From: Gambelia wislizenii
Lineage: Eukaryota; Chordata; Lepidosauria; Squamata; Crotaphytidae
NCBI GenBank assembly: GCA_030847615.1
Contig: JAUMIR010000003.1
Location: 26,093,501 to 26,157,500 of the forward strand
DNA: 64,000 nucleotides
Direction of reading: 5' to 3'
Of this stretch, positions 22,810 through 34,109 are shown in pieces. Position 1 is the stretch's first letter. Each line of letters opens with the position of its first letter. The translations under genes were made by a program, and so were the position numbers. The notes under the pieces were generated by a model. That model saw only the letters and a list, made by a program, of their open reading frames with translations, was not told the DNA's origin and made no database searches.

Positions 22810-24300
22810 GTTGCAGGCTCCACTGTGTGATTGGTTGTGCAAAGAAGCTGTGCAAGAGGTTGTAGGTGACCTCTTTGCACAACTGCTTAAACAACAAAAC
22901 TGTGTTGAATGCTAACAATAAAAATGTGAAGCCACTAGTTCAATAGACCTCCTGCAAGCACAGTTACATACTCAGATGAAAGTCAAAGGGGCTACTAGCA
23001 AGCTTTACTGCTTTAATTTCCATTATATGATTTGTATGTTGAAAGTATATTTTCTTCAAGTAACCACAGGGGTCCAGCAACAGAGTGGGGTAGGAACTAC
23101 CTTCCTATCCCCTTCTGCCATCACCCATGGCTATCCCAAATATCTGAACTAACTCATAGATTTCAGCCATCACAGAACGAATATCCCATCCTGGGAGAAA
23201 GGCAGGGAGGGTATACATTCAATAACTAAATAACTAAATAACTGTTCAGTTTCTGTGAACATGTATTCCTTTAATGTGGAACTGCTCGGGTGTGTGGGAG
23301 AAATGTTGATAATTGTACACATGGCTAAAAATGCACTCTGGGACACATTCTGCTGCCTTTATAATAGAAACAAATAGGGATTTAATCATTTCAGATGCAA
23401 ATGTAAATTAAATAATATTTTAAATTAGCATGTTATTGTGCATATGTTCAGGCCATTCGAATACTTGGCAAGTTTAAATAAACTCATATGTATTAGGGAA
23501 ATCTGCATTAATTCATAATATTTTGGAACACTGGTACAGAGCTGAGCGTTTTGACTTACAGCATCCTGCCTTGGGGCTTAGCTCAGTCCTTAAGCAATAA
23601 AAGGTTATTATTGTTATTCATTTTTATTAAGCTTCACATGGCAGCTTATGTATCATGTTTTTGCAAATACTCAAGTAAGGTGATTTTCATGGATGGTCAT
23701 ATTTATTTTGGAGCCAGAAGCTTAGAGATAAAAGAAAGGCTTTTTAAAATTTGCCCTGTACTCTCAAAAGTTTGAGCATTTGTCCAAACTTCAAAAGGAC
23801 TGTGAATTGGGTTGAGGAATGGTAGTTCAATATCTATGCGGTTGTGAATTTCTGACAATAATGGAAAGCAAGGGTTGGGGACAGGGCTGCCATAGTTTTC
23901 CTTGATCTCTCATTAGAGCCGTACATAGCCTAGCCTATATGGAATGAAGCTGGAAGGAGTTTTATCCATTGACCTGCGATTTCAGCATTTGAGAGCCTCT
24001 CAGGTGTATGAGATAATTTAATTGACTTAATAACAGTATTTTGTAGAGCTCCTTTAGCAGGTCTTTAAATACAGGCCTACAACAATTTTTCTTCCTAAGG
24101 GAAGACGGAGAGACAGAAGTCTTGAGATTAGGTCATACTAAAGAGGATGGTGTACAGTTAATCCACCATACCATCTCCCGGAAAGGGTAGTGTGTTGTTA
24201 TCACATCGTGTTTATTGTGCCTGGACATAGCTCAAGATGATAGAGACCTAAATTGACAGAATGGACCCATGCTTCAAACTGCAGGTGGGAAATCAAATTT
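22810..24300. other. No gene seen; possible conserved block at about 23330-23520
   Basis: Apparently unique sequence. The block at 23330-23520 has no repeat signature and contains ATGCAAATGTAAATTA and AATTAGCATG, which resemble octamer and homeodomain sites. This is weak evidence. Confidence 0.3.
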
Positions 24301-24313
24301 TTGTATACTCATG

Positions 24314-24580
24314 GCCTCACATCGGGAGGCATGGAGACGCACTATCCACAATGCTGCAGCCTTATTTGAGAACTCACGACGAACAAGTCTTGAAGAGAAA
24401 CGACAACGCAGAAAGAATCACAACCCAAAAACATCACCCAAGGAGACCTTCTGCTGCACTTTTTGCAACCGGACTTGTTTATCTCGGATTGGCCTTTTTA
24501 GTCATCAGCGCGCTTGCAGAAGGCGCGGGATGAGTCCTTCCTGAATCTTCGTTTGCGAAGAAAAGCCAGAGAGAGAGAGA
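24314..24580 (+). mobile_element. LINE 3' end with zinc-finger motif, copy 3, with target duplication
   Basis: Flanked by GTATACTCATG on both sides (24303-24313 and 24581-24591), an 11-base target duplication. The plus strand encodes REAWRRTIHNAAALFENS, RRKNHNPKTSPKE, and FCNRTCLSRIGLFSHQRAC, a Cys2-His-Cys-like knuckle at the C-terminus, then the 3' UTR hairpin CTTCGTTTGCGAAG and (GA)n. The copy is a classic 5'-truncated target-primed insertion. Confidence 0.85.
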
Positions 24581-24591
24581 GTATACTCATG

Positions 24592-25350
24592 TAAAAAGCC
24601 TACATGCCAACAGAGGAGTAATGCAGCAGACTGATGAAGAGGAAAGGTAAAACAAGTGACCATAAGGCTCATACAAAATGCCTTGTACAAGTTTGATGTA
24701 CATATTTTTCTTTCTTCAGCATGGCTTTACCTTGTATAGGCCTTATAGTCACTTTCTGACATTCCTTCTTCAGTGATAACCTTGTTCCATAATATGATGT
24801 GGTTGCTGTTGCTATTGCTTTTGCCTTTAACATTCAGAAGATTTGTTTATTTCTAATGCAGAGGCTAATTCAAAAGTGACATCTTCCTTTGAAAATAGCC
24901 TAATTAATTCCATCAGCTAAGGACGTTAGCATCAAGTTATTCTGATAGATGAACAGACCAGAACCTTTTGGAATGCAATCAAATAGTTTTGCTAAGATCA
25001 TTGTAAAAGTTCAGGGCTGCCGAATTGGTGGCCAAGGCCTACTAAACGGAACTCAGTCCTTCAACAATAGATTGTGGCCTACTAAAAGCTTGACAACTAC
25101 CTTGTTCCTCAAAAAAATATGAGGTATGTTAAGGCACTATTGAGCCATTATATATCGCCAGTGTATAGTAGCTATATTTTCTCCTCCTGAGGAGAGTCCT
25201 CTAATTAAAAGGCTTCTACCCTTCTTCCTGTATAGAAATTGGTGTGTATTTCCTCTCAAGATATATCTGTGCTTGTATAAAGTTTTGCTATCACAATTTC
25301 CCAATTAATTACTGCATATTTTAACAAGTTTTTTCCAAATATGCACATTT
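24592..25350. other. No gene seen; possible conserved block at about 24780-24960
   Basis: Mixed unique sequence. 24780-24960 is free of repeat signatures and has GCTAATTC and CCTAATTAATTCC cores. Assignment as regulatory DNA is a weak inference. Confidence 0.3.
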
Positions 25351-25353
25351 TTA

Positions 25354-26674
25354 GGACTTTATCAGTCAGACTAGCATCTAAAAATGCTGTAATTCCACTA
25401 TTGAGGAAAGAGGAAACATAGTGTTATTATTACACTTATTATCACACATCACTGTAATTGTGTGATACTACTGCCACGGAATTATGACATGATTACCACT
25501 AGCACTTTAAGAACAGGATTTTATTTCCATGATTTAGCATGGGCACGATTTTGGTGGTTCTCTCAAGAAGATGTGACTTCAGTTAAAAACACCAAAAACC
25601 ACTTAATTTACAAACTAAATCAACACATAAACACTTAAACAAACCTAAAAGCATGCAAACCAACCAAGACAGTTCATTAAAAGAGCGTCCTGTTGAAAGG
25701 GATCTAGGAGTCCTAGTAGATTACAAGTTGAACATGAGTCAACAGTGTGATGCAGCAGCTAAAAAGGCCAATGCGATTTTGGACTGTATCAATAGAAGTA
25801 TAGTGTCTAGATCAAGGGAAGTAGTGGTGCCACTCTATTCTGCCTTGGTCAGACCTCACCTAGAATACTGTGTCCAGTTCTGGGCACCACAATTCAAAAA
25901 GGATATTGACAGATTGGAGCATGTCCAGAGAAGGGCAACTAAAATGGTGAAAGGTCTGGAAAGCATGCCTTATGAGGAGAGACTTAGGGAGCTGGGTATG
26001 TTTAGCCTGGAAAAAAGATGGTTAAGGGGCGATATGATAGCCCTGTTTAAGTATTTGAAGGGGTGTCACATTGAGGATGGAGCAGGCTTGTTTTCTGCTG
26101 CTCCAGAGACTGGAACACGGAGCAATGGATGCAAGCTCCAGGAACAGAGATTCCACCTCAACATGAGGAGGAACTTTTTGACAGTAAGAGCTGTTCGGCA
26201 GTGGAACACACTCCCTTGGAGCGTGGTGGGGTCTCCTTCCTTGGAGGTCTTTAAACAGAGGCTGGATTGCCATCTGTCGGGGATCCTTTGATCAAGATTT
26301 ACTGCATGGCAGGGGGTTGGACTGGATGGCCCTCGTGGTCTCTTCCAACTCTACAATTCTATGATTCTATGACCATTTTCATGCTCTCACCCAGACGTTT
26401 TCTCACTGGGAACAGGGGGGGGGGAGAGGATCTTCCCATTCACACTGTAATCTCACGATTACAGCAGGAAGTTTTTTCACATGCTCTTCAATACTGCGAA
26501 AATAGCAAGATTGAGAGCTATTGACAGCTTGTCCCATCAGTTAAAAGGGATGTGTTATTAGTGGCTGGAGCACACAGTAACCACAGGAGGACAACAGTGT
26601 TGTGCGATAGCGGGAACCCATTTGCGCTACCGTGACATCATAATTGTGCAATTATAGCCTTGTCTGTAAAGTTC
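25354..26674. mobile_element. PIF/Harbinger-like TIR element split by CR1
   Basis: TTA stands on both sides (25351-25353 and 26675-26677). Left end GGACTTTATCAG; right end CTGTAAAGTTC. The arms match the uninterrupted copy at 52140-52785 (TCTAAAAATGCTG, ATCACACATCACTGTAAT, CAGTTAAAAACACCAAAAAC, then after the CR1 ACACTGTAATC and GCTATTGACAG). No coding capacity. Confidence 0.8.
25695..26372 (+). pseudogene. CR1 LINE 3' end with an open C-terminal reading frame
   Basis: It encodes the end of CR1 ORF2, from [20 protein letters not shown] through [14 protein letters not shown] and the [18 protein letters not shown] segment to [18 protein letters not shown]. The frame stays open for about 200 residues, so the copy is rather young. 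It ends with ATTCTATGATTCTATGA, the CR1 tail repeat. It lacks the polymerase core and cannot move itself. It is inserted in the TIR element 25354-26674. Confidence 0.85.
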
Positions 26675-26677
26675 TTA

Positions 26678-27960
26678 GTCTTGCACATTTTTCAAATTAA
26701 TACATGGTTTTTGTACACAATTTTTCTCCTCTGAAATGCACACCAAGCCTTAGAAATGTTTGGCTTTTTAAGGCAAATTGGGCTTTATTGTCTCATTGCC
26801 ATCTTGCGAGGTGCAAAATGGATGTTTTCATGGGGCAACATGAGCCCAATCAATTTCTTTTCCACCTCTACTCCAGATAAAAATCAACTTTCTGGTGGAG
26901 CACTGCAGCTTGATATCAGGTGAGACTGTATACAGTTATTGGCCTGAAGGATTAATTTAATACTTTCTTTAGTAATTTGCTTTCAAAGTAGTGCACTGGG
27001 TGGTATTTTGGAGGTGCTAAGTCTCAAACAGTCATTTTATAGTGCTGGGAGATTTCCCTCATCAAAGGAGCTACTGACCATCTCTTCATCTTGGCTCCAG
27101 ACACTCATTGCTGACTCTTTTGGTCATTCAGGGAGTGCTCAAGGCTCTCGTCACTGGCGTAAATATTTCCATGGTTTCTCTCAGGCTGTGGGAATGTTCT
27201 GTTTCTCTGATTCCTAAATCAGCTTGTTCAAGGTGGCCTATGAGGCTGCACTGGGAGGTAGGTGAAATAAGAGGCTAATTCCTTTTGCTGAGAGGTGCAT
27301 GTGCTTTGGGGCTTGATTAGGGGTGGTCTGGTGTTTTTTTTTTTTTTTTAAGTGATTTATAATCTGAAAACATTTTGCAAGACTTAACTGGGATTCCTTG
27401 GTGGCTGACTGAAAGTATGTGCTCCTGCCCTCTCTCCCTCCACCCCCAGCATCCATGCCGATAATCCAGTTCAGTTATAATGACTTCTCATAGCTCTGCC
27501 AAATCATTGGAATACTGCATTTTTGAATGCCTTTGTGTGTAACAGGACATTCTGGTGAGCCCCAGGCAAACACAGGATCATTTTGTGTGTAGTGACACTA
27601 ACTTATTTCCTCAAACCATTGCACTGCTTTTGTTTTGACAAGGGGAGCGTCACCATGGTTTTAAAACTCAATGGCTGTTCAGAAAATGTCCAGCACAAAT
27701 GGGAACACATAACAAATACCAGGCAAAACATTTCAAGTAGACATGGTCTCTGCTGGATCCAGAAAATTCAAATAGGCAAGAGAGATAAGGCTTTCTAAAT
27801 AAACACTTTATTTACTCTTGATTGGCACAACACTGGCACCTTCCAGGTTTCATGGTTGTAATTCACTCAAAAACTCATCAACAGAAAGGGTTTTGAGTTA
27901 AGGTGGGCCTCCACATGCATGTGAACTCTGTTTATTTTCTCCATGTAGTGATATATGTAG
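26678..27960. other. No gene seen
   Basis: Unassigned sequence with a poly-T run at about 27334-27350. No exon is recognised. Confidence 0.4.
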
Positions 27961-27964
27961 GTGC

Positions 27965-28252
27965 ACTCTCTCTCTCTCTCTCTGGCTTTTCTTCGCAAAC
28001 GAAGATTCAGGAAGGACTCATCCCGCGCTTTCTGCAAGTGCGCTGATGACTAAAAAGGCCAATCCGAGATAAACAAGTCCGGTTGCAAAAAGCACAGCAG
28101 AAGGTCTCCTTGGGTGATGTTTTTGGGTTGTGATTCTTTCTGCGTTGTCGTTTCTCTTCAAGACTTGTTCGTCGTGAGTTCTCAAATAAGGCTGCAGCAT
28201 TGTGGATAGTGCGTCTCCATGCCTCCCGATGTGAGGCCAGGGCGGACCACTG
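27965..28252 (-). mobile_element. LINE 3' end with zinc-finger motif, copy 4
   Basis: (CT)n at 27965-27983 is the (GA)n tail read backwards, followed by the hairpin TTCGCAAACGAAG and the terminal coding part. It is truncated at GGGCGGACCAC. The protein frame equals that of copy 3. Confidence 0.8.
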
Positions 28253-28328
28253 TGGAGAAACGTATGTGTCATCCTCAAAGACAGCAGTCAGTGGCTTTAT
28301 TTCTGCAGTTGCAGTTGTATTTTTTTAA

Positions 28329-28545
28329 CTGCTGCCACACTGCAGAAATAATGCAGTTTGACATCACTTTAATTATCATGGCCCCATCCTATGGAATCCT
28401 GGGATTTGTCATTTGTTTTGGCACCAGAACTCTCTGACAGAGAAGGCTAAATATCTCACAAAACTACAAATCCCAGAATCTATAGCACTGAACCATGGCA
28501 GTTAAAGAAGTGTCAAACTGCATTATTTCTGCAATATGGCAGCAC
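28329..28545. mobile_element. hAT-like MITE
   Basis: Ends CTGCCACACTGCAG and CTGCAATATGGCAG; arms TGCAGTTTGACATCACTTTA and the inverse AAGTGTCAAACTGCA; centre CCTGGGATTTGTC and ACTACAAATCCCAG. The arms pair over most of the length. Confidence 0.7.
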
Positions 28546-28549
28546 CCCA

Positions 28550-29550
28550 TGATTATAGCCATCATTGTGACTGTTTCCATAGCCTTCCTTGTTTATACTA
28601 ATTGTTTCTCCAAATATTCATGTTGCAAACATGCACATAGTTGTAAATTACACACACAGTTTGTGCTTTCTTCCTACTTCACCTGTACACAGTGACATGA
28701 TGTAAGAAGGGAGGAAGAATGCATGTGTAAGTGTATTTATGGTGTTTCCTCAAACAAGGAGAATCCATAGAGTGTATGTCAAGTATTTCAGTACAAATAC
28801 AGCATCTTTGAAAGTACAGAGATGTCCCATCTATTAGAGGGTACGGAAAACTCTGCGTGTGAGACATGTTGATTTACAATGGAATTCCTGCATATATTTG
28901 ATCAATGGTGTATTGGATTCAGGGCTCACTTGGCTTTACTGTGGATGTTTGTTATTAATTGTTGTAATTATCCTTGTTTTAATTAAATTTTATTATTTTG
29001 CCTATTGTTTTATTTAGATTGTACACCTTCGGCAGGTTTCATTTTGTTTTATCCTGATTGTCTTTGTACAGTGCTGTGTACACCGACAGTGCTCTAGAAA
29101 TAAACTTTAATAATAATAACAACAACAGAGTCAAAACATCAGGATATTAGGGATGATGATTTCATCTGCCTTTCCCCTTCAGGTTTCCTTTCTCCATCTG
29201 AGTTTAGCTATAAATCCACAATAGTTGGATTTTCCCAAGCAAACACACAGTGATGTGGACCAGTTATAATGCAAAGTATTTTGGGTGACAGTGGGCATTT
29301 GAAACCCATATCTTTACAAATTATCTGCTCCTGGAGCAGATTAAAATTGCTACACCTAGTTTTCTGATATGAACCAACACAACTGTCCAATTTTTTAAGA
29401 CTTCTGTTGGGTATGGGCTGTGGGGACTGTCATGGTGACTACATGTTCTTCAAATTTTACCATTATACAATTTCCCCTTGATCAAAGAAATAGTAGTTTG
29501 ACTTCACTATCTAGGAAATCTTGATAAGAGTTGGTATGTTGCAAGACAGA
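28550..29550. other. No gene seen; LINE 3'-end-like text at about 28960-29130
   Basis: 28960-29130 has GATTGTACACCTTCGGCAG, GTACAGTGCTGTGTACAC and CTAGAAATAAAC followed by (TAA)n/(CAA)n, a LINE 3' UTR plan. The rest is unassigned. Confidence 0.4.
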
Positions 29551-29555
29551 GATGG

Positions 29556-29676
29556 ATAGCCTGTGGCCTTCCAGATGCTGTTGAAGTAAAATTCCTATCA
29601 TCTGTAACCATTGAACCTGCAGGCCGGTACTGGTAGAAGTGGGAGTCTGCCAGCATCTGGAGGGCCACATATTCCC
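29556..29676. mobile_element. Palindromic hAT-like MITE
   Basis: Left arm ATAGCCTGTGGCCTTCCAGA, TGCTGTTG; right arm GCCAGCATCTGGAGGGCCAC. The arms are complementary. It belongs to the small MITE group that is frequent in lizards. Confidence 0.55.
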
Positions 29677-30004
29677 CAAATGTATTGTGATAGTTAGAGC
29701 AGTAGACTTGTACCAAGAATACATGTTCAGGCATGAAGACCATTGCAGAGCTTGGACCAATTATGGTTCTCAGCCTAATCTGCTGTGCAGGGCTATATTA
29801 AACATTAAAAGGAAGGTATTATGATGCATATTATTGTGAAATCCATTAAGAAAGATCCGAGCTTGGAAGTAACTAGTTACAAATGATCAGTTCCTTGTAA
29901 TCAGTTGATTTTAAGCAATAACTAAAGGTGAACTAAATTACTCTACAAAGTTAACAAGACATAGCTTCACTTCTTTTGCATTGCAACTGTAGCTTTAAAA
30001 TTAC

Positions 30005-30666
30005 TTTCATGGATTTTCCTTGTTTTTTTCCCAGGCTGTGAGGCTGTGTTCTAGAATAGTTTCTGATGTTTCGCCTGCATCTGTGGCTGGCATCTTCAAA
30101 AAATGGTTGGGTAGGAGTATGTGTGGAGTTTATGTGTGGTGAACCCCTGTTGGGGAGGAAATATACATTTGTGTAATTGAATGGTTAGTTTCTGGGTATA
30201 GAAATGCAAGGCTTGTTAGTGTCTGTTTGGCTAATGGTTGGTTGATGGGCCATTATCTGCTGGGAATCCCCCTGTCCCTGGGTGGAATTCTTTTGTAAGT
30301 GTTGAGTTTTGATTCTATTGTATTTCAAAACTGGCCATCTATTGAAATACAATAGAATCAAAACTCAACACTTACAAAAGAATTCCACCCAGGAACAGGG
30401 GGATTCCCAGCAGATCATGGCCCTCCAACCAACCATTAGCCAAACAGACACTAATGAGCCTTGCATTTCTATACCCAGAAACTAACCATTCAATTACACA
30501 AATTTACATATACTCCCCAACAGGGATTCACAGCATATAAACTCCACACAAGCACCTACACAACCATTCTCTGAGGATGCCAGCCACAGATGTAGGCAAA
30601 ACATCAGAAAGAAACTATTCCAGAACATAGACTCACAGCCAGGAAAAAAAACAAGGAAACCTATGG
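30005..30666. mobile_element. Inverted dimer of a Penelope-like or similar element
   Basis: Two arms of about 320 bases are complementary around a 13-base spacer (30329-30341). The innermost bases are TCTATTGTATTTCAA and TTGAAATACAATAGA. Each arm ends in a CTATGG/CCATG-like 3' terminus with a poly-A run before it, and each carries the module GATGCCAGCCACAGATG. Single copies of the same sequence exist at 34000 and 42629, so each arm is one element copy. The Penelope label is an inference from the hammerhead-like module and inverted arrangement. No long ORF remains. Confidence 0.6.
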
Positions 30667-30823
30667 ATGCCGGCTGTGAAAGCCTTCGACTTCACATTAC
30701 TTTTATGGTTACATAAAATTACTTTTATGGTTTTATGGCTTGTTTTCACTAATGGTAGAGAAGGAACATCACATTTAAATCTTAAACTATGCTGTGCCAT
30801 GCAATGTTGCTTTGTTCTCTATG

Positions 30824-30831
<8 letters not shown>

Positions 30832-30865
<34 letters not shown>

Positions 30866-31206
30866 TACCAGGAACACACGCTCTCATTTACTCAATAAGA
30901 AAATCTTTATTCAGCAAGAGGATACGTATGTCATGAACATGGCCAAAGCCGAAACTGAAGGCAACGCACCCCCAACCTCAGATAAAACCTCACAGTATGA
31001 GAATGGCAGGCAGGGAGGTTTTTAGCGCCCAGACAGCTCCAGGTGGCTGACCTTGACTTGTCTTGGAGAACAGCGTTCCCAGGCCAAAAAGGGCGGGCTG
31101 GCCCAAGAGCTGAGAGGCCCACACAAGGGAAGCGGGCCTCTAACCAACTTCATGTCAGGATCCTCCATGGAGTCTACTTAATACCCAGACTTCAGGGATG
31201 AGCCTG

Positions 31207-31249
<43 letters not shown>
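30832..31249. repeat. (TA)n microsatellite, split by a solo LTR
   Basis: TA runs at 30832-30860 and 31210-31249 flank the LTR. Before the insertion this was presumably one array of about 35 units or fewer. Confidence 0.8.
30861..31209 (-). mobile_element. Solo LTR in the TA repeat
   Basis: The 349-base block starts TGATGTACC and ends CCTGACA (TG..CA ends), and the flanks are ATATA on both sides, which cannot be told from the repeat itself. A polyadenylation signal lies at 30906-30911 on the minus strand, 46 bases from the minus-strand 3' end. The minus-strand start, TGTCAGG, is shared with the LTR at 43626. No internal coding part is left. Confidence 0.65.
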
Positions 31250-31252
<3 letters not shown>

Positions 31253-31526
31253 ATCAAGATGGAGGAGAGGAGAAATCTGTGTTTTGTACCAAAGGCCAGT
31301 CTCTTCTATTAGTCTGATTTTTCAAAAACTAGTCAAAAGTATCAACTACAATAATTATTTAAAAATTGGAAAGTAATGAATTACTTTTAAATACTGGTAA
31401 CAATAATGGTAACTACTTTGCAGGAACTATATTTAGAACTGACTACTTTTTAAAATGTAAAGTTCCATGGTCTAAGAAGGGTTAAGGTATGAATGGGAGA
31501 GCCATTTTCATCCAGTATCCTAAAAG

Positions 31527-31611
31527 AGTGGCTCTTAACCTTTTCTTTACCAGGGACCCCTTTAAATATATTTTGTTGTTGCGGACCCCTAAGACTTAAG
31601 ATTTAAAATCC

Positions 31612-31643
<32 letters not shown>

Positions 31644-31922
31644 TCTGATAATAATAATACAATTACAGCATCCATTAAACCTTCCCTCAGAGGCAAAGAG
31701 GGGAGGGAAGACTTTTCTCCTGCTTCTTGCTGCAAGTTTGTGGCTGGAGTGGATTGAATGGCAATGCACAGGCCAAGCCAGCCTTTGCCTTGGCTCCTGT
31801 CATATGGCTGCTCTTCTGCAAGCGGAAGGTGGGTCGAGCAGCCTTCAAGCCTTCGCAGACGCCCATAAGGACACTGTGGCCCCCTGGGGGGTCCCTGGAC
31901 CACAGGTTAAGAACAACTGTCC
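31527..31922. mobile_element. hAT-like MITE with internal (TAA)n
   Basis: Ends AGTGGCTCTTAACC and GGTTAAGAACAACTGT are inverted. It contains GGGACCCCTTT and GGGGGGTCCCTGG near the two ends and a (TAA)n run at about 31611-31646. ORFs in both strands here are shadows. Confidence 0.6.
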
Positions 31923-32527
31923 TAAAAAAAAGGGCAGATCTAATAAAGATTTGTAGCACATTGAAGGTTTTCTCAAGATACAACAGCTGAACACTTTCCA
32001 CTCTTGACGGCTTATTTCATATCTGAATTCCAGGGTATTCTAATCACTTCTTCAAGGACAATATGAATTATGTTAACAGCCACAGCTCTTTCCCAGAATG
32101 CACCTACAAAAATAAGGTGATATTGAGGATATAACCATCATCATATCACTTTGTGCAGGTATATCTTGTAATACCTGGGTGATTCCATTTCCATGTGACT
32201 TTTGAGAGATAAGATCAATGTTCCATCAGGTTACTTAGCTCCATTTAATTTGAGGCATTTTTATATCATATAACCCAAAGAACAGAAGTCTATCTGATGT
32301 TTTGTGTACATCAAGTAAGCGGAACTTGGGCAATATATCGATAGATGTGCTTTAATGTTTAACCAACAGATTGTTATCTTTAGCAGTAAGATAACTAAAA
32401 TATTGCACACTTTGCACAAAGCAGAGCTCTGACTTTATAAAACCAGTCACTTGAAAAATGCAGTTGAAAGACTGGTGCGCAGATGTAACAGAGGCAAGCA
32501 TGCATCAAGGATTGACTGGGATTCATT

Positions 32528-32749
32528 GGCACAGCTATGGCTGCATCTGCACTGCAGAAATATTCCAGTTTGACACTGCTTTAACTGCCATTGCTCAATG
32601 CTATGGAATTCTGGGATCTGTAGTTTTGTGAGATATTTAACTTTCTCTGTCAGAGACCTCTGGTGCCACAACAGTTCCTAGGATTCCATAGCATTGAGCC
32701 ATGCCAGTTAAAGCGGTGTCAAAGTGGATTATTTTTGCAATGCAGATGC
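32528..32749. mobile_element. hAT-like MITE
   Basis: Terminal pair GGCTGCATCTGCACTGCAG and TGCAATGCAGATGCAGCC, then inner arms CAGTTTGACACTGCTTTAAC and GTTAAAGCGGTGTCAAAG. A clear palindromic design; the best-preserved of its family here. Confidence 0.7.
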
Positions 32750-32885
32750 AGCCCAAGTGTCTCAAAACAACAACACTCCTGTAATTCTGAAAACTCCCTT
32801 CAATAATAAAAGTTTTAAATTTTTCGTATTGGAAGGTATGTTACCACTCAAATTGTTTGCTACCTGACTAACTATAACTCAGGTG

Positions 32886-32886
32886 T

Positions 32887-32924
<38 letters not shown>
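32886..32924. repeat. (GT)n microsatellite
   Basis: About 17 uninterrupted GT units after GTAA. Confidence 0.9.
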
Positions 32925-32926
<2 letters not shown>

Positions 32927-32929
32927 ATG

Positions 32930-33985
32930 CCTGTATAATAAATTAGGATTGTTGAGACAGGGCGGGAGAGTCCTTGGGTGAGGTCAGTGCCCAGAGTGCA
33001 GTTAGGCAAGCATGGACAGATCCTCACAGGTAAGGAGTGGAGGTGAGACAGATTCTGTTTGGCCAGGCATGGATCCTGCATAGAATCAGAATGACAGAAC
33101 CAATTCCAGCTGGCCCTACCATTAGTTAGATTGCAGCAACTTTCTCAAGCAGCAAATATTTGATGGCCATCACCTATTTTGGAAGATAGAACTCTGTGCT
33201 CCAGACAACGTCTCATTCACCCTTAAAGTAGTCTGATGTCCTCAAGTGTAGATGATTTGATGTACCTCTAGTGTAACATTTACATCCAACTGTTATTCTT
33301 ATGTGGAATTAAGGGGATACAATCTTGTCCTTCACACAACAATACATCTCTGGTTGCCCCTGCTATAACCAGAAAAGAATTTCCTAGTTTGGGAATCAGG
33401 ACTTGGAAGTAATTAGTTACAAGTAATGTTACCTTTAACTTGTTACTATATTCATGGGGATGTAAGAAAGGTATATTTATTTATTGCTTTATTGGTGTAA
33501 TAAGTAATGCTTAATACTGTAGTTACTTTCAAAAGTGACTTTTGCATTGTAAGGCATTGTAATGCAGAAGGATTTTGACAGGAAATTTTCAACATTTCTA
33601 CAGTTCTATTATCAATCCTAAATTTTCTTTAAATAAAAAAGTAACAGAAAACAACGAGAAAGTAATAAGTAATTCAAAAAATTACTTTGTTCAACATTGT
33701 AACAGACAGTGACAACTGTTTACTTCCCAAACACTGCAGTGAGTAATGGCAACAAAATACATTTGAAAAGTAGCTTTCAAAACAGTCAGGAATAGTAATG
33801 GGTGAGTATCGCTCAGGATGGCATTTCTGATGATGAGAGAATTCTGATTTGGAAAACACATGTTTTAAAAATACTAACAAGGTCCCCATCACTGATTTTC
33901 CTTTAAAGCCCTGAATGAGTAGAGCAAGTGGAGGTACCAGGTTTTTCTTTGTCTCTTTCATACTGGAGGGTGCTGTTTCCAAAGT
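32930..33985. other. No gene seen; scattered AGTAACT-rich text
   Basis: 33400-33720 contains many GTAACTA, GTTACTT and TAATGTTACC words that resemble a vertebrate hAT-type repeat, and similar words occur at 29860-30000 and 31320-31440. I cannot define ends. Confidence 0.35.
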
Positions 33986-33999
33986 AATTCTATGAATAC

Positions 34000-34100
34000 A
34001 TTATCTGAAGATGCCAGCCATAGATGCAGGTGAAACGTCAGAAATAAACTCTCCCAGAACACGGCCTCACAGCCCTGAAAAACCCCAAGGAAAATCTATG
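34000..34100 (+). mobile_element. Penelope-like 3' end, single copy
   Basis: It contains CTGAAGATGCCAGCCATAGA, TGCAGGTGAAACGTCAG, and CCCAGAACACGGCCTCACAG, ending in AAAATCTATG. TCTATGAATAC occurs at 33989-33999 and again at 34095-34105; part of this is the element's own end, so the target duplication is probably AATAC with microhomology. Confidence 0.6.
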
Positions 34101-34109
34101 AATACTGTA

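Noticed and set aside
25653..26291. 212-residue plus-strand ORF as a host gene
   Set aside because: All recognisable motifs are CR1 ORF2 C-terminus, and the CR1 tail follows.
28018..28278. ORF frame reading LSTMLQPYLRTHDEQVLKRN as a protein family, since it recurs at 2370, 9186, 24261, 35439 and 42349
   Set aside because: It is the wrong frame of the LINE C-terminus; the frame with FCNRTCLSRIGLFSHQRAC is the meaningful one.
29855..31445. One large hAT-type element rich in GTAACT words enclosing the inverted dimer and the LTR
   Set aside because: The words occur at both sides, but I could not find terminal repeats or a duplication, so no element is claimed.
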